Part shown: positions 33,977 through 42,499 of the stretch, one piece after another
Position numbering within the stretch: position 1 is the stretch's first letter
Layout of the letters: each line of letters starts with the position of its first letter
Source: UBA6663 sp044226485
GTDB taxonomy: Bacteria > Chloroflexota > Anaerolineae > Anaerolineales > UBA6663
Length of the DNA: 64,000 bases
Assembly: GCA_044226485.1 (NCBI GenBank)
Contig: JBGAGY010000010.1
Span: forward strand, 183,334-247,333
Reading direction: 5' to 3'
Made by a program: the position numbers and the translations under genes
Notes under the pieces: model-generated
Databases searched by the model: none
What the model was told of the DNA's origin: nothing
Seen by the model: only the letters and a program-made list of their open reading frames with translations

Positions 33977-36571
33977 ATGCGTCTTCTCTTCACCCTCACG
34001 CTGCGCAACCTGTCGGCCCGAAAAGGGCGGACGGCTTTGACGGCGCTGGGGATCGCGCTCGGCATCGCGGCCGTGCTGGCCGTGAACATCACGAACGCAA
34101 CGCTGCTCGAATCATTCAACGCGGTCTTTGATGAAGCCGGCGGCCGGGCTCAACTTGCCATCACAACCCGCGCCCGCGGCGGCGGCGAGGGTTTCGGCGA
34201 CGCGGTCCTGGCAGCGGCCAGGCGCGTCGACGGCATCCTCGCCGCGGCGCCCTCGGCGCAGACCATCAGCCTGCCGGCCGACGATCGCGTCGGCTGGGAC
34301 GACGGCATCGGGCCGACCGGCGTCGGCGCCGGCGCCAGGCTGGTGCTCATGGGCATCGAGCCCGCCGTCGACGCGACGGTGCGCGATTATGAACTCGTGG
34401 CCGGGCGCCTGCTCGAGCCACGCGATCAGGGCTACTCGGCCGTGCTCGTGGCAGACTACGCGGCCGAAAAGTCAGTGGGCCTGGGCGACGACCTTGTACT
34501 GCTCAGCCCGACCGGGCCCTTCAAGCTGCATGTCGTCGGCCTGATCGCGCAACGCGGCGCCGGGCTGCTCAACGGCGGCGGCGTCGCCTTCGTGCCTCGA
34601 GGCGTCGTCGATGACCTGACCGGCCGCGCCGAGAAACTCGATCGCGTCGACCTGGTCGTCGACCGCGCCATCGCCGACTCGCCCGATGCGTTGGCCGCTC
34701 TGAAGGCCCGGCTCGAGGCCGAGCTTGCCGACTTCGATGTGAGCGTCACGTATCCCGGCGCGCGCGGCCAGGAGCTCTCGAAGCGGATGACATCGTACAA
34801 CCTCGGGCTGGATATGTTCAGCCTGGTGTCGATGATCGTCGGCGGCTTCCTGATCTACAACACGTTCGCGATGGGCGTCGCCGAGCGCACCCGCGCGTTC
34901 GGCGTGCTGCGCGCGATCGCGTTGACCCGGCGTCAGATCCTGGCGACTGTGTTGATCGAAGCCCTCATGCTTGCCGCGATCGGCTCGGCGCTCGGCGTGC
35001 TCATCGGCCTGGGGATGGCGGCCGGCATGTCGTCGTTCCTGGCGATCATCGCCGGCTCGGCGCCCGTCGGCATGAAGCTCGAACCGGCAGCCTTCGTGCG
35101 CAGCCTCGGCCTCGGGCTGCTCGTCACGCTGATCTCGGCGCTCTGGCCGGCCATCGAAGCCTCGCGGGTCACGCCGCTCGAGGCGATCAAGGCGCGTTCG
35201 CGCGCCGACCAGTCGCCGTGGGGGCGGCTCGGCTGGCGCTTCGGGCCGGGTCTCTTCGCGGTCGGCTACTTCATCTTTATGGATGTGCCCCTGCGCCAGT
35301 CCGTGGCGTTCTCGGTCGTCAACGTGGCGCTGCTGATCTTCGTGGCCGGCGCGCTGTTGTTGGCCGGCGCCGTGTTCAGGCCGATCTCACGACGGCTCGA
35401 ATTTCTCAGCGGCCTGTACGGCTACGCCGGTCGCCTTGGCGCGCAGAACCTGCGCCGCTCGGAAGGGCGCGTCATCGTGACTGTGGCCTCCCTGATGCTC
35501 GGCATCTCGATGAGCATCGGCACCACGTCGCTCGGTCGAAGCTTTCGCTATGAGCTCGGGCGTTGGGTCCAGGCAGCGACAGGCGGCGATCTCATCGTTC
35601 AGTCGGCGGTCCGCCTCGATCCGACAGCCGCGCAACGCCTGAAGTCGGTGCCCGGTGTCGCCACGCTGACGAGCGAGCGTTCCGTCGAGGTTTATCACAC
35701 CGGCGACCGCGAGGATGAGCTCATCTTCGTCGGCATCGAGCCCGAGACGCGGCGGCAGATCAGCAACTTCATCTTCGTGCAGACGCCGCCGGGAGGCTCG
35801 GAAGCCGCGTTCGATCGTCTGCAAAAGGGCGGCGCGATCTTCGTCGCGAGCACGATCGTCAGCCGTTACGGCCTGCATCCCGGCGACACTTTCACGCTCG
35901 ACACGCCGCGCGGCACTCACGCATTCGAGGTCGCGGCCGAGGTGGTCGATTTCGCCGGCAACGGCTTGATGGTCTACGGCAGCTGGAACGACCTCAACCG
36001 CTACTTCGGCATCCGCGACGCCGACAGTTTCATCATCGCGGCGGCGCCCGGCGTCGAGGCCCAAGACCTGGCGGACACGCTCCAAAAGCGCTTTGGCGAA
36101 CGCCTGAACCTGTCGATCGACACCGTGCAGGATCTGCTCGCATCGGTGTTCACGATCAACGACCAATCGTTCGCGTTGTTCGACACGCTGGCCTTCATCA
36201 TGGTGGCGGTGTCGGCGGCCGGCGTGATCAACACGATGACGATCAGCGTCCTCGAGCGCGGCGCTGAGATCGCGACGCTGCGCAGCCTCGGCTTCACACG
36301 CGGACAGATCCGGCAGATGGTCCTTGGCGAGGCGCTGCTGATCGGCATCCTCGGCGGAGGGCTGGGGCTCACGCTCGGCCTCCTGACCGCGCGTATGTTC
36401 ATTCGCGTGATCGAGGTATTGGCCGGCTATTCGTTGACCTTTCTGCTGCCGATGTCGGCCTTGATCTCGGCGACCTTGATCGCGCTGGTCGTTTCGCAGC
36501 TATCGGCGCTTGGCCCCGCCTGGCAGGCATCCGGCCGCGGGATCATCGAGGCCTTGAAGGATGAGCGCTGA
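33977..36571 (+). CDS. ABC transporter permease with two FtsX domains
   Basis: This 864-residue permease has a duplicated architecture: N-terminal helix (TALTALGIALGIAAVLAVNI), extracytoplasmic domain, FtsX domain 1 (three helices around 275-400 with ERTRAFGVLRAIALTRRQI), a hinge with two helices (about 425-470), a second extracytoplasmic domain, and FtsX domain 2 (about 730-864 with ERGAEIATLRSLGFTRGQI). This is the LolCE/YtrF-like ten-helix form, so one polypeptide could supply both halves of the channel. It partners with the ATPase at 33074 and the fusion protein at 36689. The substrate is unknown. Confidence 0.9.
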   Translation: MRLLFTLTLRNLSARKGRTALTALGIALGIAAVLAVNITNATLLESFNAVFDEAGGRAQLAITTRARGGGEGFGDAVLAAARRVDGILAAAPSAQTISLPADDRVGWDDGIGPTGVGAGARLVLMGIEPAVDATVRDYELVAGRLLEPRDQGYSAVLVADYAAEKSVGLGDDLVLLSPTGPFKLHVVGLIAQRGAGLLNGGGVAFVPRGVVDDLTGRAEKLDRVDLVVDRAIADSPDALAALKARLEAELADFDVSVTYPGARGQELSKRMTSYNLGLDMFSLVSMIVGGFLIYNTFAMGVAERTRAFGVLRAIALTRRQILATVLIEALMLAAIGSALGVLIGLGMAAGMSSFLAIIAGSAPVGMKLEPAAFVRSLGLGLLVTLISALWPAIEASRVTPLEAIKARSRADQSPWGRLGWRFGPGLFAVGYFIFMDVPLRQSVAFSVVNVALLIFVAGALLLAGAVFRPISRRLEFLSGLYGYAGRLGAQNLRRSEGRVIVTVASLMLGISMSIGTTSLGRSFRYELGRWVQAATGGDLIVQSAVRLDPTAAQRLKSVPGVATLTSERSVEVYHTGDREDELIFVGIEPETRRQISNFIFVQTPPGGSEAAFDRLQKGGAIFVASTIVSRYGLHPGDTFTLDTPRGTHAFEVAAEVVDFAGNGLMVYGSWNDLNRYFGIRDADSFIIAAAPGVEAQDLADTLQKRFGERLNLSIDTVQDLLASVFTINDQSFALFDTLAFIMVAVSAAGVINTMTISVLERGAEIATLRSLGFTRGQIRQMVLGEALLIGILGGGLGLTLGLLTARMFIRVIEVLAGYSLTFLLPMSALISATLIALVVSQLSALGPAWQASGRGIIEALKDER

Positions 36572-36576
36572 GGAGC

Positions 36577-36674
36577 AGACCGCGGACCGCCGAGGGCGGA
36601 CCGCAGGTCTCCCGGGTCGCACTGGTAAGTCAGAGATCGATGGGCTGCCGTCCGCCGTCTGCGGTCCGCGGTCT
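36577..36674. repeat. Imperfect 25-bp palindrome (AGACCGCGGACCGC words)
   Basis: The arm at 36577-36601 pairs with 36650-36674 at 23 of 25 positions, with a 48-nt spacer. It separates the permease and the membrane-fusion-protein genes. The same words occur at 4331-4407 in the other exporter cluster. There is no T-run after the stem. Confidence 0.85.
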
Positions 36675-36688
36675 CAAGGAACTTCTCC

Positions 36689-37828
36689 ATGCGTATCGTG
36701 AAAATCTTGATCGGCGTCGTGGTGGTCGCGGTGTTGGTGCCGCTGGGGTGGTGGGGCTATCAAACCTACCTGGCCCCGGTGCCGGCGACGCCGACACCGA
36801 CCCGTGACGTCGCCGCCGACCCCGTGATCATCAGCGCCGAGGGCCGCATCGCGCCGGAACGCGAGGCGCGGTTGTCGTTTCAGAGCGGCGGTCGTGTCGA
36901 CGCGGTGTTGGTGGCGGAGGGCGATTCGGTGAAGGCCGGCGCTCCGCTCGTGCGTCTCGACGCCGTCGAACGACAGGCCGCCGTGGATCAGGCCCAGGCG
37001 GCGCTCGACGCCGCGCGAGCTCAGCGCGATCTCGTGCCCGACGGAGCCGAGCAGGCGCAGATCGATCTCGCCGACGCTCAGGTCGCTCAGGCCGAGGCGG
37101 CGTTGGAACTGGCGCGGGCATCGCTCGACCAGGCCGAGCTGCGCGCGCCGTTCGCGGGCATCATCGCGGCCGTCAACGTCGAGGTCGGCGAGGTGGCGGC
37201 CCCGGGCGTCCCTGTGCTGGTCGTGGCCGATCTGAGCCGCTGGCACGTGGACACGCTTGACCTCAGCGAAGACGACGTCCTCGCGCTCCGTGTCGGCCAG
37301 ACGGCCGAGGTGCGCGTCCCAGCGGCGGAGGGTCGTGTGCTGACCGGCCGGATCGCGCGCATCGATTTGAGTGCTTCGCAGTACCAGGGCAACGTCACCT
37401 ACACCGTCCGCGTGGATCTCGACCCTAGCGACCTGGCTCTGAGTTGGGGCATGACGGCCTTCGTCGACGTCGAACCGGGTCAGTCGGGCAGCGCGGCCCT
37501 GGCGCCCACAGACGAGCCCACCTCCGCCGGCGCCGCGCCGCGGCCGACTCGAACGCCGGCCGCCACGGCTCAGCCCGCGACGGCCACGCCCATTGCTGCA
37601 GCTGCGGCGAGCTCGACGCCGACGACGCGGCCGGCGACAGCCACGCGCGCTTCCACGGCGACCCCGACGCAACAAATCCACGTCGTGGCCCGCGGCGAAA
37701 ACCTCTCGCGCATCGCCGATCAGTATGGCGTCTCGGTCAACGACATCCTCCAGGCCAACGGCCTGACATCGACCACGATCGTCACCGGGCAGCAACTGGT
37801 CATCCCGACAAAGCCGTCGCAGCCCTGA
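36689..37828 (+). CDS. Membrane-fusion (HlyD/MacA-like) protein with C-terminal LysM domain
   Basis: The gene encodes 379 residues. It has an N-terminal membrane anchor (VKILIGVVVVAVLVPLGWWGYQTYL), a barrel-sandwich/lipoyl half (ISAEGRIAPEREARLSFQSGG), and an Ala-rich coiled coil of about 50 residues (DQAQAALDAARAQRD...). The second lipoyl half (AELRAPFAGIIAAVNVEVGEV) and a beta-barrel (VDTLDLSEDDVLALRVGQTAEV) follow. Then come a ~70-residue Thr/Pro/Ala-rich linker and a LysM peptidoglycan-binding domain (VVARGENLSRIADQYGVSVNDILQANGL...QQLVIP) at about 332-376. The LysM tail is unusual for this family and would tether the exporter to the cell wall. Confidence 0.88.
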   Translation: MRIVKILIGVVVVAVLVPLGWWGYQTYLAPVPATPTPTRDVAADPVIISAEGRIAPEREARLSFQSGGRVDAVLVAEGDSVKAGAPLVRLDAVERQAAVDQAQAALDAARAQRDLVPDGAEQAQIDLADAQVAQAEAALELARASLDQAELRAPFAGIIAAVNVEVGEVAAPGVPVLVVADLSRWHVDTLDLSEDDVLALRVGQTAEVRVPAAEGRVLTGRIARIDLSASQYQGNVTYTVRVDLDPSDLALSWGMTAFVDVEPGQSGSAALAPTDEPTSAGAAPRPTRTPAATAQPATATPIAAAAASSTPTTRPATATRASTATPTQQIHVVARGENLSRIADQYGVSVNDILQANGLTSTTIVTGQQLVIPTKPSQP

Positions 37829-37841
37829 GCCCTCGGCGACT

Positions 37842-37891
37842 CGAACGCAAAGGCCGGGCGACGGTTGTCCATCGCCCGGCCTTTGCGTTCG
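37842..37891 (+). terminator. Perfect 20-bp hairpin after the exporter operon (possible terminator)
   Basis: The arm at 37842-37861 is exactly complementary to 37872-37891, with a 10-nt loop, 14 bp after the stop codon of the LysM fusion protein. The stem is very stable but the following GTGAGTGTC is not T-rich, so termination may need a factor or the hairpin may just stabilise the mRNA. The rest of the gap to 38305 shows no gene I can support. Confidence 0.6.
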
Positions 37892-38305
37892 GTGAGTGTC
37901 AGCCCATTCCGACAACCGAATCTTCCGCTCGCCGATTGTCTACACGCCCTTCAGGCACTACCGTGACCTCACCTCCTCCGCTGTGGCGGAGCCAGGGGCT
38001 CGTGGTGGACATCGCCAAAGACAGACTCAATGTGGGTCCAGGCAGCGGACAGCCGGACGTCCGCCACCCAACGGTTGCGTGCGTCGCACACTCAAAGCTT
38101 CAGACGTCTGCATGGCAGCGGCGCGGGTGTTGTCGTGGAACGACGAGGCTGACCCTGGCGTTCTGCACAGCCAGGTATGCGCAAGGGCCTGCCCCGCTTG
38201 TGAGCAGGCGTGTCTCGTCATCCTCGAGCAACTGTCTCAAGTGTGAACATCGGTCGCGCCAATCAACGCGCGGCTGTCTTTTACTCGACACTGAAGGGAA
38301 GAACT

Positions 38306-38806
38306 ATGGATGCAACAACGACCCGCGAAAGCCTGATCGAGCACCTCAACGAGGATCTCAGCCGCGAATACCAGGCCATCATTGCCTATGTGGTGTATTC
38401 GCAGGTCCTCAAAGGCGCCGAATACATGCACATCGCCAAGGAACTTGAAACGCACGCTGAGGAGGAGCTTGCTCACGCCCTCCTGATCTCCAAACAGATC
38501 GATTATCTGGGCGGTGTTCCTACAGTGACGCCGAAGCCGGTCAAGCTGTCGGAAGAGGCGCGTGACCTGCTGCGCTTCGACCTCGAGAACGAGGCCGAGA
38601 CGATCCGCCAGTACCGACAGCGCGTTCGAGAAGCGGAGGCTCTTGGCGAATTCGCGATCTCGGAACACATTCGCGAGATCCTGGTTGATGAAGGCGATCA
38701 TCTGATCGAACTTGCCACGGCACTTGGCGAGGAAGTGCCTGATGTCTCCGACGCCGTCTCAAAGGTGCCCGCCCGCTCGACTCGCAACGGCTCCAAACAC
38801 AAGTAG
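38306..38806 (+). CDS. Ferritin-like (bacterioferritin-type) protein
   Basis: The gene encodes 166 residues forming a four-helix bundle. It shows the carboxylate ligand pattern of ferritins: LNEDLSREYQAIIAYVVYS, then HIAKELETHAEEELAHALLISKQI (ExxH-like) and later ENEAETIRQYRQRVREAEALGEFAISEHIREILVDEGDHLIEL (ExxxH, second E helix). It could store iron or act as a diiron or oxidative-stress protein. The start at 38306 follows a GAAGGGAAG Shine-Dalgarno. It is monocistronic with a terminator downstream. Confidence 0.85.
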   Translation: MDATTTRESLIEHLNEDLSREYQAIIAYVVYSQVLKGAEYMHIAKELETHAEEELAHALLISKQIDYLGGVPTVTPKPVKLSEEARDLLRFDLENEAETIRQYRQRVREAEALGEFAISEHIREILVDEGDHLIELATALGEEVPDVSDAVSKVPARSTRNGSKHK

Positions 38807-38836
38807 ACCCAGACCCTTCTGCGTCGGAGCCCCTTC

Positions 38837-38880
38837 GCGGCGGCCAGCACCGAGACGTCGGCTGGCCGCCGCGTTTTGTG
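38837..38880 (+). terminator. Intrinsic terminator after the ferritin-like gene
   Basis: GCGGCGGCCAGC (38837-38848) is exactly complementary to GCTGGCCGCCGC (38861-38872) and is followed by GTTTTGTG. The stem is very GC-rich and the T-tract short. Confidence 0.7.
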
Positions 38881-38934
38881 TCGATATGGCAGCCGCAGCA
38901 GCCGGGAACGCCCGGCTCGCCGCGGCTGGCCCGG

Positions 38935-39582
38935 TCAGCGGGTCGGGGTTCCTTGATCGCGCAGGTTGCGGATCACATCGGCGCTCACCGCCAGGCGCAC
39001 TTCATCTTCAGTCACCTGCGACACCCAGTGATACGGGATGTAGCGGTGCTCTTTGTTGAGGATGCCGCTCTCGATCACGAAGTGGGTGGCGCGCCCTGTG
39101 TCGCGGTTCGTGATGACTTGGTCGACGTCGCCGACGTGCTCGTCGTCGGCCGAGACCACCCGCGCGCCCTTCTTCAGCGCCACGGAGTCGTCCGGGATGT
39201 TGGACCTGGAGCTGGCCACGAACGACGGGTCGAGATACACGTCCGGTTGGTTGAGCGGCCCCGGGTTCACACCAAGCGGATAGTAGTAGAGCGGGGCGGC
39301 GAAGCTCGCATCCGCGTTTCGGCCCGGCACGAAGTAGGTCTCGTGATAGGGAGGCAGCGGATCGAGTTCAAGATCGTGCCGCGACACCTTCAACCGGACG
39401 TCGTGCTCGCTCGCGCTGTCGATCAGGTCGTACTTCAGGACCTTGTCCTCTGTGAACAGCCAGCCCTGGCGAATGATGAGATGCGAGATGTCTCGTGTGC
39501 CCGGGTCGATCACGACGCGGTCCACGCGGCCCACATCTTCGCCGTCTGTCGTCAATACCTTGGCGTCTCGTTTGATCTGCAT
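38935..39582 (-). CDS. PRC-barrel domain protein
   Basis: The gene encodes 215 residues with two PRC-barrel-like halves: MQIKRDAKVLTTDGEDVGRVDRVVIDPGTRDISHLIIRQGW and VALKKGARVVSADDEHVGDVDQVITNRDTGRATHFVIESGIL. The linker contains YYYPLGVNPGP. PRC barrels act in RNA processing, photosynthetic reaction centres or stress responses; the exact role here is unknown. The ATG at 39582 has a GAGGAG Shine-Dalgarno. It is divergent from the response regulator gene and shares an upstream region with three spaced direct repeats. Confidence 0.82.
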   Translation of the reverse strand: MQIKRDAKVLTTDGEDVGRVDRVVIDPGTRDISHLIIRQGWLFTEDKVLKYDLIDSASEHDVRLKVSRHDLELDPLPPYHETYFVPGRNADASFAAPLYYYPLGVNPGPLNQPDVYLDPSFVASSRSNIPDDSVALKKGARVVSADDEHVGDVDQVITNRDTGRATHFVIESGILNKEHRYIPYHWVSQVTEDEVRLAVSADVIRNLRDQGTPTR

Positions 39583-39677
39583 GTCGATGCTCCTCTCGGT
39601 GGTTCGGCGGCACCGCTCGGGCCGCTCGATGGGTCTGCGCCAGCCTGACTCGATCGTACGCAAACGTGCCTTGAGGC

Positions 39678-39733
39678 TCTGTCGGCCCTGCGATATGGCG
39701 TCTGTCGGCCGGGCGTGCACGTCTCTGTCGGCC
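39678..39733. promoter_or_regulatory. Three TCTGTCGGCC direct repeats at 23-bp spacing
   Basis: TCTGTCGGCC occurs at 39678-39687, 39701-39710 and 39724-39733, exactly 23 bp apart (13-bp spacers differ in sequence). It lies between the divergent PRC-barrel gene and the response regulator gene. Regular spacing near two helical turns is what tandem-dimer regulators such as OmpR/PhoB proteins bind. No gene is seen in the 302-bp gap 39583-39884. Confidence 0.6.
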
Positions 39734-39884
39734 CAGGACGACGGCCGGTCCTTATGCGCTTCTCCCGGTTTCTTGAGCGATTTCTCAGAACGACTGGGTA
39801 GTCTGTTCACCAGCGGATTAGAAAAGGTGTGCGAAAATGGACATGTTGCTGATCGACGATTCCACGATCCCAACCAGGTCTTCC

Positions 39885-40571
39885 ATGACGACCGTGTTGA
39901 TTGCCGACGACGACGCAAAGATCGTCGACATGCTGCGTCGGACCCTGACCTACGAAGGCTACAAAGTGGTCACGGCGGCCGATGGCTATGAGGCGCTGGT
40001 GCAGGCGCAGAGCGCTCGCCCAGACATCATTGTGCTCGACTGGCTCATGCCCGGGCTTCAGGGCGTCGAGGTGGCGCGCCGTCTGCACGCGGGGGGCACC
40101 GCACGCGGTCCCGCGATCCTGATGCTGACCGCCAAGGACGCCGTCGAAGATCGCGTCGCCGGGCTCGACAGCGGAGCCGACGACTATTTGGTGAAGCCGT
40201 TCGCGCCGGCCGAGTTCCTGGCGCGCATTCGCGCGCTCCTGCGCCGCAAAGACCCGGCCGGGGCCGGCGACCAGCCCCTGACCTTCGCCGACCTGCACCT
40301 CGACCCGACCACGCGCGAGACCCTGCGCGGCGAACGGCGTTTCGAATTGACACCGAAAGAGTTCGAGTTGCTGGCCTTCCTCATGCGCCACCCGCGCCAG
40401 GTGGTCCAACGCGAGCGTCTGCTCGAAGAGGTCTGGGGCTACGATTTCAACGGAAACGACAACGTCCTTGATGTCTACATCGGCTACCTGCGCACCAAGA
40501 CCGAGGCCGGCGGAGAATCGCGCCTGATCCAGACCATGCGCGGGGTCGGATATGTGTTGAGGGAAGAGTAG
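39885..40571 (+). CDS. Response regulator, OmpR/PhoB family
   Basis: The gene encodes 228 residues. The receiver domain has the acidic pair in LIADDDAKIVDML, the phosphoacceptor Asp in IIVLDWLMPGLQG, Thr in MLTAKD and the conserved Lys in DDYLVKPFAPAEFLARI. A winged-helix DNA-binding domain follows (FELTPKEFELLAFLMRHPRQVVQRERLLEEVWGYDF...IQTMRGVGYVLREE). Position 39885 gives the usual short N-terminus, while an ATG at 39837 has a better Shine-Dalgarno (AAAGGTG), so a 16-residue longer form is possible. No histidine kinase is adjacent. Confidence 0.92.
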   Translation: MTTVLIADDDAKIVDMLRRTLTYEGYKVVTAADGYEALVQAQSARPDIIVLDWLMPGLQGVEVARRLHAGGTARGPAILMLTAKDAVEDRVAGLDSGADDYLVKPFAPAEFLARIRALLRRKDPAGAGDQPLTFADLHLDPTTRETLRGERRFELTPKEFELLAFLMRHPRQVVQRERLLEEVWGYDFNGNDNVLDVYIGYLRTKTEAGGESRLIQTMRGVGYVLREE

Positions 40572-40604
40572 CGGCGGCGATTGACGAGGATCGATTGACG
40601 AAAG

Positions 40605-40637
40605 AAGGCGCCTCAAAGATGAGGCGCCTTTGTTTTT
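40605..40637 (+). terminator. Intrinsic terminator after the response regulator
   Basis: AAGGCGCCTCA (40605-40615) pairs with TGAGGCGCCTT (40620-40630), loop of 4 nt, followed by TGTTTTT. It also serves the convergent PfkB gene poorly, because the A-run on the other side is short. Confidence 0.88.
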
Positions 40638-40670
40638 CGGGGTATGCCAGAAGCGACTGAAGAGATCGCG

Positions 40671-41633
40671 TCAGGCGTCAGTCAGCAGCCCTACCAGCTC
40701 GGGTCGATGGGTCTTGAGCACGTCGAGCACTTCGGCCCGCGTCGGTGCGGCCAGGGCGGTTCCGATCTTTCGGCACTTGGCCGCTCCTACGGCGTTGGCC
40801 ACAGCGCCGATCACGTCCCACGGTCGGTTGGTCATAACGCCCCAGGCCACAGCGGCCGCAAAGCAATCGCCGGCGGCCGTGGCGTCGACGGCGTTGACGG
40901 GATAACCCGGGCAGACGAGGCTCTTCTGGCGGGTCACGATGGTGCAGCCAGCCGCTCCGGCTTTCACGAACACGGCCTGAAGGGAAGGAAAGGCCTCGTT
41001 GTCGGTCAGGTCCAGGCGCGCGGTCAGGCCCTGATACTCGGGCTCGGTCACCAGCACGACGGCGGTGGCTGCGACCACGGAGCGCAGCCAGCCCAGATCG
41101 ATGGCGCCGACTCGCGGCCCCGGATCGAACAGCACGGTCAGGCCCATCGCGCTGGCCTGCTCCACGCCCTCAGCGATGACCTGAGCCTCATCGTGAAAGT
41201 ACGACCAGCCGTCGACCAACAGCGTGCCGGCCGTGGCCAGCGCGCCCATCCAGCGTGTCGGCCAGGTCGACAACGTCTGTGAGCCAGGCTTGCCCATGAA
41301 GACCTGTTCGCCAGCGGCCGAGCGCAACCGCACGGCGGTGCGCGTGGTCGCTGAGGTCAGCCGCTGCACGGCGCTCGTGTCGACGCCTTCAGAGTCGAGC
41401 AGCGCGAGCACGCGATCGCCGACCCAGTCGTCGCCGACGGCGCCGAGCGCCACCGCCGAGAGCCCGAGCCGCGTGGCGGCCACCAGGGCATTGCCGGCGC
41501 CGCCCGGGCCGAGCTCCAGATCCGACACGGTTTGATGGCGGCCGACCTGAATCGGCAGATCCTGGATGTCGAGACACAGGTCGGCGATCAAGTCACCGAG
41601 CGTGGCCAGCGCAGCCGAGTGCAAGCTGGCCAT
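40671..41633 (-). CDS. PfkB-family carbohydrate/nucleoside kinase
   Basis: This 320-residue ribokinase-fold kinase has an N-terminal TLGDLIADLCLDI, GGAGNALVAATRLGLSAVALGAVGDDWVGD (substrate-binding signature) and VLFDPGPRVG. The catalytic motif VNAVDATAAGDCFAAAVAWGV has Ala where the anion hole usually reads DTTGAGD (here DATAAGD). The substrate cannot be deduced. The ATG overlaps the stop codon of the membrane protein gene upstream (TGATG), so it is the third gene of a PadR-controlled operon. Confidence 0.85.
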   Translation of the reverse strand: MASLHSAALATLGDLIADLCLDIQDLPIQVGRHQTVSDLELGPGGAGNALVAATRLGLSAVALGAVGDDWVGDRVLALLDSEGVDTSAVQRLTSATTRTAVRLRSAAGEQVFMGKPGSQTLSTWPTRWMGALATAGTLLVDGWSYFHDEAQVIAEGVEQASAMGLTVLFDPGPRVGAIDLGWLRSVVAATAVVLVTEPEYQGLTARLDLTDNEAFPSLQAVFVKAGAAGCTIVTRQKSLVCPGYPVNAVDATAAGDCFAAAVAWGVMTNRPWDVIGAVANAVGAAKCRKIGTALAAPTRAEVLDVLKTHRPELVGLLTDA

Positions 41634-42499
41634 CAGGCGGCCACCTTGCCGATGAGGCGAGCCATGTGCTCGTTGGCTTCGGCCCGGCCGAACGTCCTGC
41701 CCATGAAGAGCCCGACGGCGATCGGCACCAGCCAGACGATAGCGCGACCCGCCTGGATCAGCGCGACGCTTGAGGCGTCGCCGCTGCCCTGCCACCAGCT
41801 CTCCACGGCCTGAGCGGCACCCCACGCACCCATCCCGACGCCCAATCCAAGAGCGCTTCCCAGAAGAGCGCCGACCGCTCCGACGCTGGCGAGCCGTACG
41901 CCCAGGCGCGCCTGGCCGTCGATGAAGCCCGCCAGAGCGCCGAACACGGCGCCGACGATCATGAACTCGGCCACGATCGCCAGGACCACCAGCAGGGCGT
42001 ATGTTCCGGCGACGCTCTGCTGAACGAACGTCAACGCGGCAAGTTGGAGCACGTAATCCAGCCCGAACGCCGCGGCGCCAGCGCCTGCCAGAGCCAGCCG
42101 GCGTCGGCCCGGCCCACCGATCAGGCTGACCAGCCAGCCGCCCAGCGCGCCCGCGACGATCGAGATGACAAGACCGCCGTTCCAATGCGCGTAGGTCGGC
42201 CAGCGCGCCAGGGCAAAGGCCAATCCGAATGCCAGAGCGCCCAGCCAGGACGCCCGGCCTGTCGACATCGCGTTCATCAGATCCTCCTGGGTGGTGCTGA
42301 AACGAGCCAGCAATCCGCACCCCATGATCGACATCAACTCGCGCGTCGCGACGAGCGTGAGGCGGGCAGGCCCCTCAGAGCGGGCCTCGCCCACCACGCT
42401 CGCGAACACGCTCTCCATCTCGGCGCCGAAGGTTTCACGATGGCGCCGCGGATAGAGGTGTAGGAGACCGGAAAAGACTCGGTTGACAACGGTGTTCAT
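41633..42499 (-). CDS. Predicted membrane protein in the PadR operon
   Basis: The gene encodes 288 residues. The short N-terminal soluble region (HLYPRRHRETFGAEMESVFASVVGEA) carries an Arg-rich motif like prefix domains found beside PadR regulators. About seven hydrophobic helices follow. There is no transporter motif I recognise. It overlaps the PadR gene by ATGA and the PfkB gene by one base, so all three are translated together. A membrane sensor or stress role under PadR is possible; I do not know its function. Confidence 0.65.
   Translation of the reverse strand: MNTVVNRVFSGLLHLYPRRHRETFGAEMESVFASVVGEARSEGPARLTLVATRELMSIMGCGLLARFSTTQEDLMNAMSTGRASWLGALAFGLAFALARWPTYAHWNGGLVISIVAGALGGWLVSLIGGPGRRRLALAGAGAAAFGLDYVLQLAALTFVQQSVAGTYALLVVLAIVAEFMIVGAVFGALAGFIDGQARLGVRLASVGAVGALLGSALGLGVGMGAWGAAQAVESWWQGSGDASSVALIQAGRAIVWLVPIAVGLFMGRTFGRAEANEHMARLIGKVAA

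Noticed and set aside
37896..38246. A 116-codon frame upstream of the ferritin-like gene
   Set aside because: There is no ribosome site, no recognisable motif and an irregular composition; it overlaps competing frames in a region that looks intergenic.
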